DNA from: Candidatus Fermentibacterota bacterium
GTDB taxonomy: Bacteria; JAFGKV01
Assembly: GCA_016928395.1 (NCBI GenBank)
Contig: JAFGKV010000197.1
Coordinates: 1-5,816 of the forward strand
Length of the DNA stretch: 5,816 bases
Direction of reading: 5' to 3'
Part shown: piece by piece, positions 5,727 through 5,816 of the stretch
How the letters are laid out: every line of letters begins with the position of its first letter
How positions within the stretch are numbered: the stretch's first letter is position 1
Translations under genes and position numbers: made by a program
The notes under the pieces: generated by a model
The model's input: only the letters and a program-made list of their open reading frames with translations
The model's database searches: none
Told to the model about the DNA's origin: nothing

Positions 5727-5816
5727 GGTCCATCTCCCGGCAATAGTCGAACAGGGCGACCACATTCTCGATTGGTACGTCAGTGGGAATCGAACCTGCC
5801 GACCCGAGGATGTATC
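5719..5816 (-). CDS. Second URO-D superfamily protein, C-terminal end only (runs off the right edge)
   Basis: Reading inward from the right edge on the minus strand, an open frame of 31 codons ends at TGA (5721-5719). It encodes YILGSAGSIPTDVPIENV followed by VALFDYCREMDHE. This aligns directly with the C-terminus of the next gene (YILASDHSIKDDVPNENVFALYEAGRR). Both share the URO-D family ending GGYIL......DVP.EN..AL.E, so the two genes are tandem paralogues. Its stop overlaps the start of the downstream gene in ATGAGTGA, an 8-nt overlap typical of translational coupling. Most of the protein lies outside the window, so its catalytic residues cannot be judged. The fragment is short, but the alignment with its neighbour makes it convincing. 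Confidence 0.82.
   Translation of the reverse strand, partial: YILGSAGSIPTDVPIENVVALFDYCREMDHE
5734..5738 (-). promoter_or_regulatory. Ribosome binding site of the internal URO-D gene
   Basis: GGGAG on the minus strand lies 7 nt before the ATG at 5726, inside the last codons of the upstream URO-D gene. It supports the 5726 start and coupling of the two genes. Confidence 0.6.

Noticed and set aside
1-5816. CRISPR array, insertion sequence, tRNA or other mobile-element signature.
   Set aside because: I saw no spaced direct repeats, transposase-like ORF, terminal inverted repeats or tRNA cloverleaf in the window.

Overview
The window looks like an ordinary bacterial chromosome segment of moderately high GC. 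It carries a complete three-component TRAP transporter operon with its own GntR-type regulator. On the left is the start of a SAM-dependent methyltransferase on the minus strand. On the right is a minus-strand pair of uroporphyrinogen-decarboxylase (URO-D) superfamily genes converging on the regulator. The TRAP system and the corrinoid-methyltransferase-like URO-D proteins fit an anaerobic or facultative bacterium. The binding protein has a cleavable signal peptide without a lipobox cysteine, which suggests a diderm cell. Its mature start (GQKEA) resembles spirochaete binding proteins, but this is only a hint and I do not assign a taxon.

Layout. Positions 1-222 (minus) hold the first 74 codons of a class I methyltransferase. 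Positions 223-643 contain no convincing gene. At 644-699 there is a very good sigma70 promoter (TTGACA, 16 bp, TATACT), immediately followed by a 23-bp near-perfect palindrome whose core TTGTTCAACAA matches the FadR/FCD-type operator pattern TNGTNNNACNA. A leader of about 240 nt precedes dctP (917-1951). A 13-bp stem-loop lies between dctP and dctQ (2053-2568), followed by dctM (2595-3875). After 113 bp comes a GntR/FCD regulator (3989-4636), whose start codon is overlapped by a second TTGTNNNACAA site. The 3' end of the regulator overlaps by 20 bp the 3' end of a minus-strand URO-D family gene (4617-5726). The start of that gene overlaps by 8 bp the end of a second, truncated URO-D family gene (5719-5816).

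Working model. DctP captures a substrate, probably a carboxylate, in the periplasm and delivers it to the DctQM membrane complex, which uses an ion gradient. The FCD regulator probably senses the substrate or a metabolite of it. It likely represses both the transporter promoter and its own promoter through the two matching operators. The intercistronic hairpin probably lets dctP mRNA accumulate above dctQM mRNA. The URO-D proteins may act on the imported compound, but they are on the opposite strand and this link is inference. Most of the window belongs to known families. The less ordinary points are the paired operators, the near-leaderless regulator gene, the hairpin, and a URO-D protein lacking the usual zinc-site cysteine.
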